A stretch of DNA of 6,023 nucleotides. Origin: Thermoleophilia bacterium (GTDB taxonomy: Bacteria; Actinomycetota; Thermoleophilia; RBG-16-64-13). The notes beneath the pieces are model-generated. The model ran no database searches, was not told where the DNA came from, and saw only the letters and a list, made by a program, of their open reading frames with translations. Shown here in pieces: positions 1-5,493 of the stretch. Location: positions 1 to 6,023 of the forward strand of contig JAFGIH010000368.1 in NCBI GenBank assembly GCA_016929985.1, given 5' to 3'. Within the stretch, counting starts at the first letter, position 1. Each line of letters opens with the position of its first letter. The position numbers were made by a program, and so were the translations under genes.

Positions 1-552
1 AGAACCGGCAAATGGTTCGCCATGGAGCATTGGGGCGTGGCTCCCGACATCACGGTCACAGCCAAGGCGCTCGGCGCGGGTCTGCCGATAGGCGGCATCA
101 CCGGGCACGAGGACATCATGAACAAGGTCCACCCGAGCGGTGTGGGCACCACCTTCGGCGGCAACCCCATCGCCTGCCGCACGGGCCTTGCCGTGTTCGA
201 CATCATCGAGAGCGAGGATCTGCTCGATCGGGCGACCGTCATCGGCGGACGCATCCTGGAGCGGTTCCGGGCCCTGCAGCGGCAATACCCGGTCATCGGC
301 GACGTGCGCGGCATAGGCGCCATGGTCGCCATGGAGCTCGTGGACGATCCGGGCACCAAGAAGCCGGCCGGCGACTTCGCCAAGGCCTTCCGGGCCAAGC
401 TCTACGAGAATGGTGTAGTGAACGTCGGTGCGGGTACATTCCACAATGTGGTGCGTTTCCTCGTTCCACTCACCATCGAGGACGACACCCTGGCGCGAGG
501 CTTGGACATCGTCGAGACCACCCTGGGGCAGGTGAGCGACTCGGCGCGTTAG
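1..552 (+). CDS. gabT: Class III aminotransferase, probable 4-aminobutyrate transaminase (C-terminal part; 5' end outside window)
   Basis: This PLP-dependent enzyme moves the amino group of an omega-amino acid, probably GABA, to 2-oxoglutarate, giving succinic semialdehyde and glutamate in the cytoplasm. The frame is open from base 1, so only the last 183 codons are present, against roughly 425 in E. coli GabT. It opens with RTGKWFAMEHWGVAPDI, the conserved stretch before the PLP lysine. That lysine is codon 22 (bases 64-66) in TAKALGAGLP. The phosphate-binding Thr lies in GTTFGGNP at codon 51, and the carboxylate-binding Arg in VVRFLVPLTIED at codon 152. The Lys-Thr and Lys-Arg spacings, 29 and 130, equal those I recall for E. 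coli GabT (K268, T297, R398). GDVRGIGAMVAMEL is also GabT-like. Other omega-transaminases (beta-alanine, taurine, putrescine) remain possible because the substrate-pocket N-terminus is missing. It probably shares a transcript with the oxidoreductase 51 nt downstream. Family assignment is firm; substrate is moderately sure. Confidence 0.88.
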   Translation, partial: RTGKWFAMEHWGVAPDITVTAKALGAGLPIGGITGHEDIMNKVHPSGVGTTFGGNPIACRTGLAVFDIIESEDLLDRATVIGGRILERFRALQRQYPVIGDVRGIGAMVAMELVDDPGTKKPAGDFAKAFRAKLYENGVVNVGAGTFHNVVRFLVPLTIEDDTLARGLDIVETTLGQVSDSAR

Positions 553-591
553 GCCCCGGCGCTGGCGGGCCCGGCTGCCTGACACGTAGTT

Positions 592-598
592 GAGGAGG
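592..598 (+). promoter_or_regulatory. Strong ribosome binding site for the aldehyde oxidoreductase gene
   Basis: GAGGAGG lies 5 nt upstream of the GTG at 604. It is a near-perfect Shine-Dalgarno sequence and fixes that GTG as the start. I see no convincing promoter or terminator in the 51-nt gap after the aminotransferase stop, which supports co-transcription. Confidence 0.85.
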
Positions 599-603
599 CT
601 GAC

Positions 604-2379
604 GTGGTCGACACGGGGAAGGTCCTCTATGTCGATCTGACTTCCGGTCTGTCGCACGTCGAGGAGATCGACGCGCAGGGTAGTCTCGGGCTGGGTGGCA
701 AGGTGCTCGGCATCTGGCTGCTGGAGCACTACCTGGACCCCGGCGTGGATCCCTTGGCCCCTGAAAATGTCGTAGCCCTGACGCCGAGCAAGCTGGTGGC
801 CTATGGCATGTCGGGCACCGACCGGTTCGGTGTGTTCACCAAGAGCCCCCTCACCGGCATCTGGCTGGAGACCTACAGCGGCGGCTCCTTCGCGAAGACG
901 CTCTGCGAGACAGGTTGGGACGCCGTGGTGATCAGCGGGGCGGCGCCGCAGCCCGTGCACCTGCACATCGACGCCGAAGGCGCGCGGATGCTTCCCGCCT
1001 CGGACCTGTGGGGCAAAGACACGTTCGCCGTGGAGGCCGAGATCCTCGCCAAGCTCGACCGGCGGTCGTCGGTGCTCTCCATCGGGGTGGCCGGCGAGCG
1101 GCTGGTGCGGATCGCCTCCGTGATGCACGAGCAGGCCCACACGCTCGGCCGCGGAGGGCTGGGAGCGGTGTTCGGCAGCAAGATGTTGAAGGCGGTCAGC
1201 GCGACCTCGCCCGGGCCCACCAAGCCCCAGACGCAGGAACAGTTCGCCAAGACCCGCAAGGAGATCTCGGCGCTGGCGGTCGACTCGCCCACGGCGACCA
1301 CCTACCACACCTGGGGCACGCCGGTCATGGTGGCCCTCCTCAACGAAGCCGGGACGTTCCCCACCGATTTCTTCAGCAAAGGAGCCGCACCCCACCGCGC
1401 CACTCTCGAAGTGGAACATTGGGCGGAGTGGGCCTCCGTAGAGAATCTCACCTGCTCGCCCTGCCCTCTGCGCTGCCGCAAGCATCTCACCCTCACTGAA
1501 GGTCCTGAGGCGGGGCGAGAGCTGCACGGCCCCGAATACGAGACCCTGTACTCGTTCGGCGGCTCCTGCATGGTGGAACACGCCCGCGACGTGGCCATCT
1601 TGAACGAGCGCTGCAACATGCTGGGCATCGACAGCATCAGCGGCGGCAACCTGGCCGCCATCGCCATCAAGGCCAAGCAGCTGGGGCTGGTTGACGAGGG
1701 TCCCGACCCCGGCGACGTGGGGGCGATCGGCGCGCTGCTGGAGGCCGTAGCCACCCGCTCCACTCCCATCGGCGAACTCCTAGCCCAGGGGATGGACGAC
1801 GCCCTTGCCGGCCTCGGCATGAGCGACTGGTCTATCACCTCCAAACGCCTCGACCCTGCGGGATACGACCCCCGCAGGCTCAAAGGCATGGCCCTGAGCT
1901 ACGCCGTGAACGTACGCGGCGCCTGCCACCTGCGGGCCACCTTCTACAAGGCGGAGCTTGGGGGGATACTGGACGGCCTGGACGACGACGCCTACGTGCA
2001 GACCTACATCGACTGGGAAGACCGCATGCTGGTGATGGACGGCCTCACCATGTGCCGCTTCTACCGCGACCTCATGACCTGGAACCGCATCGTGTCATCG
2101 GTCGAGCAACTGAACGGCGAACCGGTGACCCGCGAGCAGCTCGAGCAGTTGTCGAACGAGACGGTCACCCGCATCCGCCGCTTCAACATGGCCTGCGGCA
2201 TCACGCCGGCAGACGACACCGTGGCGGAGCGCTTTTTCCGCGAGCCCACCGACAAGGCCCCCGCCCTCGACCGCGCGGAGTTGGAGAGACGCGTGCGCAT
2301 CTACTGGATGAAGCGCGGTTGGGGCGAAGACGGGATGCCGCCCGACACTGTGCCGCCCGGCGGGATGCCGCACGAGTAG
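604..2379 (+). CDS. aor: Aldehyde:ferredoxin oxidoreductase family tungstoenzyme
   Basis: Family members oxidise an aldehyde to a carboxylic acid, or run in reverse, at a tungsten bis-pterin centre, passing electrons through a [4Fe-4S] cluster to ferredoxin in the cytoplasm. The 591 residues are close to the usual length of about 600. The N-terminal domain (about 1-205) starts GKVLYVDLTSG and contains GRGGLGAVFGSKMLKAV at 182-198, a family hallmark. Cluster ligands are C284, C287 and C291 (CxxCxxxC) plus C484; the C291-C484 spacing of 193 is close to the 199 of P. furiosus AOR. GPEYETLYSFGG (309-320), NMLGIDSIS (338-346) and GACHLRA (439-445) match the C-terminal domain; H442 probably corresponds to the active-site His. 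The C-terminus has the usual RGW..DG.P ending. Two deviations stand out: DGLTMC (479-484) where DxLGLC is typical, and FNMACG (527-532) where FNxREG is typical. No pterin-synthesis or ferredoxin gene is in the window. Context with gabT suggests a semialdehyde substrate, but substrate cannot be read from sequence. Confidence 0.93.
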   Translation: MVDTGKVLYVDLTSGLSHVEEIDAQGSLGLGGKVLGIWLLEHYLDPGVDPLAPENVVALTPSKLVAYGMSGTDRFGVFTKSPLTGIWLETYSGGSFAKTLCETGWDAVVISGAAPQPVHLHIDAEGARMLPASDLWGKDTFAVEAEILAKLDRRSSVLSIGVAGERLVRIASVMHEQAHTLGRGGLGAVFGSKMLKAVSATSPGPTKPQTQEQFAKTRKEISALAVDSPTATTYHTWGTPVMVALLNEAGTFPTDFFSKGAAPHRATLEVEHWAEWASVENLTCSPCPLRCRKHLTLTEGPEAGRELHGPEYETLYSFGGSCMVEHARDVAILNERCNMLGIDSISGGNLAAIAIKAKQLGLVDEGPDPGDVGAIGALLEAVATRSTPIGELLAQGMDDALAGLGMSDWSITSKRLDPAGYDPRRLKGMALSYAVNVRGACHLRATFYKAELGGILDGLDDDAYVQTYIDWEDRMLVMDGLTMCRFYRDLMTWNRIVSSVEQLNGEPVTREQLEQLSNETVTRIRRFNMACGITPADDTVAERFFREPTDKAPALDRAELERRVRIYWMKRGWGEDGMPPDTVPPGGMPHE

Positions 2380-2410
2380 GCCGGCGTCGACCGGGCAGGC
2401 GCGCCCTCGC

Positions 2411-2466
2411 CGCTCACGTCGTGAGCCACTCACCTCGTGAGCCACTCACCTGGTGAGCCGCTCACC
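2411..2466. repeat. 16-bp palindromic tandem repeat between convergent genes
   Basis: Three full 16-bp units run head to tail: CGCTCACGTCGTGAGC (2411), CACTCACCTCGTGAGC (2427) and CACTCACCTGGTGAGC (2443). A partial fourth, CGCTCACC, occupies 2459-2466. Each unit is itself a dyad, and dyads also form across unit borders. The best are GCTCACG-T-CGTGAGC (2412-2426), CTCACC-T-GGTGAG (2445-2457) and GGTGAGC-C-GCTCACC (2452-2466). The last copy contains the TGA stop codon of the minus-strand isocitrate dehydrogenase gene (2464-2462). The repeat fills most of the 82 bp between two converging stop codons, so a bidirectional transcription-ending or 3'-end-protecting structure is plausible. There is no U-tract on either strand, so it is not a canonical intrinsic terminator. 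A dispersed REP-like element or a protein-binding array are alternatives. Confidence 0.85.
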
Positions 2467-3478
2467 CGAGCGCCCGGGAGACCTCCTCGGCGATGGCGTC
2501 GCCCATGTCTCTGGTGCCGGCAGTGCCGCCCAGGTCGGCCGTGACCCGCTCGCCCTTGCCGAGCACCGCGCGCACGCCCTGGGACAGGGCGTGCGCCGCC
2601 TCAGTCTCCCCCAGGTGCTGCAACATCAGGACGCTCGACAGCATGAGCGCCGTGGGATCGGCCTTGTCTTGGCCGGCGATGTCGGGAGCCGAGCCGTGCA
2701 CCGGCTCGAAGACCGCCACATCCTCGCCGATGTTCGCTCCCGGCGCCACGCCCAGACCGCCCACCAGGCCGGCGCACAGGTCGCTCAAGATGTCTCCGTA
2801 GAGGTTGGGGCATAGCAGAACGTCGTACGCCTCGGGTCGCTGCACCAACTGCACGCACATGTTGTCGACGATGCGGTCTTCGAACTCGATATCGGGATAG
2901 CCCGCGGCCACCTGCTGCGACACGTCCAAGAAGAGACCGTCGGATAGTTTCATGATGTTGGCCTTGTGCACGGCCGTGACCGTGTGCCGGCCCTCGCGCC
3001 GGGCGTACTCGAAGGCGAAGCGGGCGATGCGCTCACTGCCTCGCCGGGTGATGCGCTTGATGGACTCAGCCGTGTCGGCGTCGACCATGCGCTCGATGCC
3101 GGCGTAGAGATCTTCTGTGTTCTCCCGCACGATGACCAGGTCCACCCCCTCGTAGCGCGACCGGATGCCGGGGATGTTCACCGCCGGGCGCAGGTTCGCG
3201 TACAGGTCGAGGGCCTTGCGCAGGGCCACGTTCACACTGCGGAACCCCGAGCCCACGGGAGTGGTGACCGGCCCCTTGAGGGCGACCTTGGTGTCGCGGA
3301 TGGACTCGATGACCGAGTCGGGGAGCGGAGTGCCGCAACGCTCGACCACTCCCGCGCCGGCCTCGACGTCCACCCACTCGATGCACACCCCGGTAGCTGC
3401 GATGGCCGTCTTGGCCGCCGCCATGATCTCGGGGCCGATGCCGTCGCCTGGGATGCACGTCACACGGCGCCCGGTCAT
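2462..3478 (-). CDS. Isocitrate/isopropylmalate dehydrogenase family, probable NAD-dependent isocitrate dehydrogenase
   Basis: The probable reaction is oxidative decarboxylation of isocitrate to 2-oxoglutarate with NAD+, in the cytoplasm, needing Mg2+ or Mn2+. The 338 residues fit the short homodimeric class. The N-terminus has [10 protein letters not shown] (9-18). The substrate loop reads S81-V-N83-x3-R87, the SxN pattern of isocitrate enzymes, followed by R97 in ANLRP and R118 in [13 protein letters not shown]. That motif is typical of isocitrate dehydrogenases, whereas isopropylmalate enzymes have VREL. Catalytic Y125 and K172 (HKANIMK) and metal-binding D205, D229 and D233 (NLYGDILSD) are all present. 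The cofactor loop HGSAPDIAG (261-269) has Asp-Ile where NADP enzymes carry Lys-Tyr, which points to NAD. Homoisocitrate dehydrogenase is a weaker alternative. The ATG overlaps the acetyltransferase stop as ATGA, so translation is probably coupled. The stop codon lies inside the 16-bp repeat. Its product is the usual amino acceptor for GABA transaminase. Confidence 0.92.
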   Translation of the reverse strand: MTGRRVTCIPGDGIGPEIMAAAKTAIAATGVCIEWVDVEAGAGVVERCGTPLPDSVIESIRDTKVALKGPVTTPVGSGFRSVNVALRKALDLYANLRPAVNIPGIRSRYEGVDLVIVRENTEDLYAGIERMVDADTAESIKRITRRGSERIARFAFEYARREGRHTVTAVHKANIMKLSDGLFLDVSQQVAAGYPDIEFEDRIVDNMCVQLVQRPEAYDVLLCPNLYGDILSDLCAGLVGGLGVAPGANIGEDVAVFEPVHGSAPDIAGQDKADPTALMLSSVLMLQHLGETEAAHALSQGVRAVLGKGERVTADLGGTAGTRDMGDAIAEEVSRALG

Positions 3479-3915
3479 TGCTCTGCATCCTTGGAGATCC
3501 GCTTGCCCCCCAGGTAGGCTTCGGCGGGAGCCGGGGGGAAATATCCGGGCCCGATGTCACCCTCCAAAGCGGCAAGCGCAGCGCGGGGATTCGCGTGCCA
3601 CGCGGCGAACACGGAGACGACCTCAAGACCTCCGGCCGTCTCTGCCAGCAGCCGCACGATCTCGGCACGGAGCCCGGTGCCCTCGAAGCGCGGGTCGACC
3701 ACCGCATCGAACACCACGCGGTGCATGGGGTCCAGCCGGCATGACCTGCCGAACCCTATCAATTCGCCGTCGAGCCGGCAGGCGATCCACTCCTCGGACG
3801 TGGCCAGCGCCCACTCCAGCGTGACGGCGCCGCCTGACTCCTGCCAGCCACAGCGGACGAAGAACTCGCTGAGCGCGCTCGCTTCGAGGGGGCTGTTGCG
3901 TTCTACTTCAAGCAT
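3475..3915 (-). CDS. GNAT-family N-acetyltransferase, substrate unknown
   Basis: This is a small (146 residue) cytoplasmic acyltransferase that would transfer an acetyl group from acetyl-CoA to an amine. The acetyl-CoA pyrophosphate loop is visible as R76-F-E-G79-T-G81, fitting the (Q/R)xxGx(G/A) rule of motif A. It follows the strand FDAVVDP (69-75) and precedes helix [11 protein letters not shown] (82-92). [14 protein letters not shown] (49-62) fits the preceding beta hairpin, and FFVRCGW (18-24) the N-terminal helix. The C-terminus is short, with a Pro-rich [14 protein letters not shown] stretch. The substrate is not predictable. The gene begins 41 nt after capA stops and shares ATGA with the next start. 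There is no Shine-Dalgarno sequence before the ATG, but TAGCAT (a TANNNT -10 box) lies 9 nt upstream, so a leaderless transcript is possible in addition to read-through from capA. Frame and family are good; physiological role is unknown. Confidence 0.8.
   Translation of the reverse strand: MLEVERNSPLEASALSEFFVRCGWQESGGAVTLEWALATSEEWIACRLDGELIGFGRSCRLDPMHRVVFDAVVDPRFEGTGLRAEIVRLLAETAGGLEVVSVFAAWHANPRAALAALEGDIGPGYFPPAPAEAYLGGKRISKDAEQ
3488..3492 (-). promoter_or_regulatory. Ribosome binding site for isocitrate dehydrogenase, inside the acetyltransferase gene
   Basis: Read on the minus strand, AAGGA ends 9 nt before the ATG at 3478 and lies within the last codons of the acetyltransferase. Together with the ATGA overlap it supports the chosen start and translational coupling. 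Confidence 0.6.
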
Positions 3916-3924
3916 AGTCGGGCG

Positions 3925-3930
3925 ATGCTA
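3925..3930 (-). promoter_or_regulatory. Possible -10 box for a leaderless acetyltransferase transcript
   Basis: On the minus strand TAGCAT (TANNNT) lies 9 nt before the ATG at 3915, in the 41-nt gap after capA. No ribosome binding site is present there. The spacing is slightly long for a strictly leaderless start and no good -35 box is seen, so this is tentative. Confidence 0.3.
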
Positions 3931-3956
3931 CCAGACGGGGCGGACAAGAGGCAGCG

Positions 3957-5279
3957 TCAGCGGTCGAGATCGGCCGGGACAAGCGGGGCTATGTCCTCGT
4001 CGGGCCGGTAGAGCATGTCGCGGACCTCATCCCAGACCGCCGCCATCCGTTCCTGGTCTTCTCTTGTGAGCGCGATGTCGGTGTCGATCCGGGAGCCCGG
4101 CAAGACCGGCAAGACGCGATAGCGCGCCACCGGTTGCTCGGTGGAATGCTGCACGTACACCGGCAGGTAGCTGATGCCGGTCACACGGGCCCGCAGCCCT
4201 CTCTTCTCGATGTGCACGTACGCGATGAGCCCGCTGTCCCTGTAACGTTCCCTCTGTGCGGATATGAAGTTGCCGAGCGAGTAGACGACGTACTTGTCCT
4301 TCATCCTCCAGTTCTCGTACTCGAGAACGTGTTCGATCGGCTGTATCACGTGCGGATGCGATCCCAGAATGACGTCCACTCCCCTGCTCAGGATCTCCTC
4401 CGCTATCTCCAGTTGCATCTCGTTCGGGGTCCTTTCGTACTCGTCACCCCAGTGGATCAGCGCTATCACGATGTCCGCGCCCCACATCCGAGCGATCGCG
4501 GCGTCACGGGCCACAGAATCGACTTCGAGAGTGGTCACGGCGTAGTGCTCTTGACCCTCCGGCGGGCTGAGTCCGTTGAGCCAGTCGGCATAGTTGAGAA
4601 AGGCCACTCTGACACCCTGGATGTCGGCGATGAACGGCGTGGCGCGCTCCCTGGCCGACCGGTAGGTTCCGACATGCGCCAACCCGATGCGGTCGAGCTG
4701 CTCGAGCGTCGTCGTGAGACCGTCGCCACCCTGGTCCAGAGCGTGGTTGTTGGCCGTCGCCACGAGGTCGAGACCATACATCTTGAGCGCGTAGGCCAGG
4801 CTGAGGGGAGAGTTGAACAGGGGGTATCCCGTGTACCCATTGTCGGGACCGGTCAGCCGCGTCTCCAGGTTCGCCACGGCGTAGTCCGCCCTGGACAGGT
4901 AAGAAGCCACCGGCGCGAACACCGGGCGGAAGTCGTACGAGTCGGTGGCTGGGTCCTGCACCGAATCGACGATAGACTGGTGAGGCAACACGTCGCCTAC
5001 GGCAGCGATGGTTATGGCGATGCCGGCCTCGGTCGTTGTGGTAGTGATGCTGGTGGTGGTGGAGGTCGGACTCCCCGAGACCTCGGTGGTGGTCGTAGTG
5101 GTCTGATCGGGCGGCAGGGTAGTCGTGAAGAGCACGGTCGGCGGCACGGTAAGGGTGGCTTGCGCGAGCTCGGTGCCGGCCGTCCGGCCCTCGTCGGCGG
5201 GCCAGAAGATCACCGGCGAACACAAAAGGATCACCACGAGAGCGGCCCCTACTACCTTGAGCGCGTTCCGCACGGCCAT
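3957..5279 (-). CDS. Membrane-anchored CapA-type metallophosphatase (poly-gamma-glutamate biosynthesis CapA family)
   Basis: This is an extracytoplasmic protein with a calcineurin-like fold of the PGA_cap family. In Bacillus, CapA takes part in poly-gamma-glutamate export and assembly; in most other bacteria the role is unknown. With the ATG at 5279 it has 440 residues: a signal anchor (about 6-26, ALKVVGAALVVILLCSPVIF), a Thr/Ser/Pro linker (about 50-85), then the catalytic domain from about 90. Metal-site motifs are GDVLPH (D96), NLET (N137, E139), ANNHALD (N177, N178, H179, D182), HWGDE (H276, D279) and GSHPHVIQP (H308, H310), plus SLGNF (334-338). All key residues look intact. C20 follows Leu-Leu, so it is not a lipobox. 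The frame continues upstream to a GTG at 5384, but that extension contains rare TTA, CTA and AGG codons and a probable -10 box, so I reject it. GAGG lies only 2 nt before the ATG and 8 nt before an in-frame GTG at 5273, which is an equally possible start. No capB or capC is nearby. Confidence 0.88.
   Translation of the reverse strand: MAVRNALKVVGAALVVILLCSPVIFWPADEGRTAGTELAQATLTVPPTVLFTTTLPPDQTTTTTTEVSGSPTSTTTSITTTTTEAGIAITIAAVGDVLPHQSIVDSVQDPATDSYDFRPVFAPVASYLSRADYAVANLETRLTGPDNGYTGYPLFNSPLSLAYALKMYGLDLVATANNHALDQGGDGLTTTLEQLDRIGLAHVGTYRSARERATPFIADIQGVRVAFLNYADWLNGLSPPEGQEHYAVTTLEVDSVARDAAIARMWGADIVIALIHWGDEYERTPNEMQLEIAEEILSRGVDVILGSHPHVIQPIEHVLEYENWRMKDKYVVYSLGNFISAQRERYRDSGLIAYVHIEKRGLRARVTGISYLPVYVQHSTEQPVARYRVLPVLPGSRIDTDIALTREDQERMAAVWDEVRDMLYRPDEDIAPLVPADLDR
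5033..5132 (-). repeat. Thr-rich low-complexity tract encoding the CapA linker
   Basis: Runs of ACN codons (seen as GGT, AGT, CGT and TGT triplets on the plus strand) encode TTTTTT and SITTTTT blocks broken by Pro, Ser and Gly. This is a flexible spacer between the membrane anchor and the catalytic domain, a common arrangement in secreted proteins of high-GC Gram-positive bacteria. Codon use is mixed rather than a pure microsatellite, which suggests selection on the protein sequence. Confidence 0.7.
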
Positions 5280-5326
5280 CACCTCGCCGGCCCGCAGGCC
5301 CTTGACTAACAACCTAGGCGAGCGTA

Positions 5327-5332
5327 ATTGTA
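5327..5332 (-). promoter_or_regulatory. Probable -10 element of the capA promoter
   Basis: The minus strand reads TACAAT, five of six bases of the sigma-70/SigA -10 consensus, in an AT-richer patch. The -35 position at 17-bp spacing reads TGGTCG, which is weak. Transcription would begin near 5320, about 40 nt before the ATG at 5279. This excludes the longer GTG-5384 reading of capA. The transcript could cover capA, the acetyltransferase and isocitrate dehydrogenase. Confidence 0.5.
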
Positions 5333-5375
5333 GACCGCTTGGGAGGCGACGACCATCCGCGATCGCCCGTCGCAA

Positions 5376-5404
5376 GGGACGCACGAACGGGGTCGTAGTA
5401 TCAT
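5376..5404 (+). promoter_or_regulatory. Candidate promoter of the acyl-CoA synthetase gene
   Basis: TATCAT (5399-5404) matches five of six -10 consensus bases. At 17-bp spacing the -35 position (5376-5381) reads GGGACG, sharing the GAC core. Transcription would start near 5411, giving a leader of about 83 nt that includes the inverted repeat at 5432-5454. This is weak, and other starts closer to the gene cannot be excluded. Confidence 0.35.
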
Positions 5405-5431
5405 TGTCTGTTGGGTAACCCTATCGGACCC

Positions 5432-5454
5432 CCGGACAAATCAGTCTTGTTCGG
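5432..5454. promoter_or_regulatory. Inverted repeat, candidate operator or leader hairpin
   Basis: CCGGACAA (5432-5439) and TTGTTCGG (5447-5454) are complementary at seven of eight positions, around a 7-nt centre. A further half-site of the same type, TTGTCTG, lies at 5404-5410, and the perfect dyad GGGTAACCC sits at 5413-5421. The location in the divergent region, about 40 nt upstream of the synthetase ATG, fits a transcription factor site. If the leader is transcribed it could also form a short hairpin. No regulator gene is in the window. Confidence 0.4.
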
Positions 5455-5474
5455 TATCTCGTATGGTCTTCTTG

Positions 5475-5480
5475 AGAGGA
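5475..5480 (+). promoter_or_regulatory. Ribosome binding site for the acyl-CoA synthetase gene
   Basis: AGAGGA ends 13 nt before the ATG at 5494, which is longer than usual. The in-frame GTG at 5482 would be only 1 nt from it, too close, so the ATG remains the better start. Confidence 0.45.
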
Positions 5481-5493
5481 CGTGGTAGTACAA

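Larger units (their letters stand above)
5280..5493. other. Divergent intergenic regulatory region
   Basis: These 214 bp separate divergently transcribed capA (minus) and the acyl-CoA synthetase (plus). The region is less GC-rich than its flanks and holds the capA -10 box, a candidate plus-strand promoter, GGGTAACCC and the TTGTYYG-type inverted repeat. No small gene with a convincing start and ribosome binding site was seen in it. Confidence 0.6.

Noticed and set aside
553..603. Terminator hairpin between the aminotransferase and AOR
   Set aside because: The GC-rich stretch 553-580 has only short imperfect complementarity and no T-tract.
873..1889. Two long minus-strand open frames (873-1301 and 1302-1889) within the AOR gene
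   Set aside because: They lie opposite a full-length gene with intact family motifs and show Ser/Arg-rich composition without domains.
2411..2466. Short CRISPR-like array
   Set aside because: Units are directly adjacent 16-mers with no unique spacers, so this is a tandem palindromic repeat and not CRISPR.
2411..2466. Classical rho-independent terminator
   Set aside because: Stems are present but no run of T follows on either strand; only a non-canonical termination role is possible.
2966..4069. Plus-strand open frames opposite the isocitrate dehydrogenase and acetyltransferase genes
   Set aside because: No motifs, atypical composition and no ribosome binding sites; the minus-strand products are clearly recognisable.
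5220..5279. Lipoprotein signal in CapA (Cys in VILLC)
   Set aside because: The residue before Cys is Leu, not Gly, Ala or Ser, so a lipobox is unlikely; the segment is better read as a signal anchor.
4134..5309. 391-codon open frame on the plus strand opposite capA
   Set aside because: The minus-strand frame carries all CapA metal-site motifs and a signal anchor; the opposite frame is Arg/Val/Gly/His-rich without recognisable motifs, as expected of an antisense shadow in GC-rich DNA.
5302..5330. Plus-strand promoter with TTGACT as -35
   Set aside because: TTGACT is a good -35 match, but the -10 position 17 bp downstream reads TAATTG, a poor match, and the leader would be about 160 nt.
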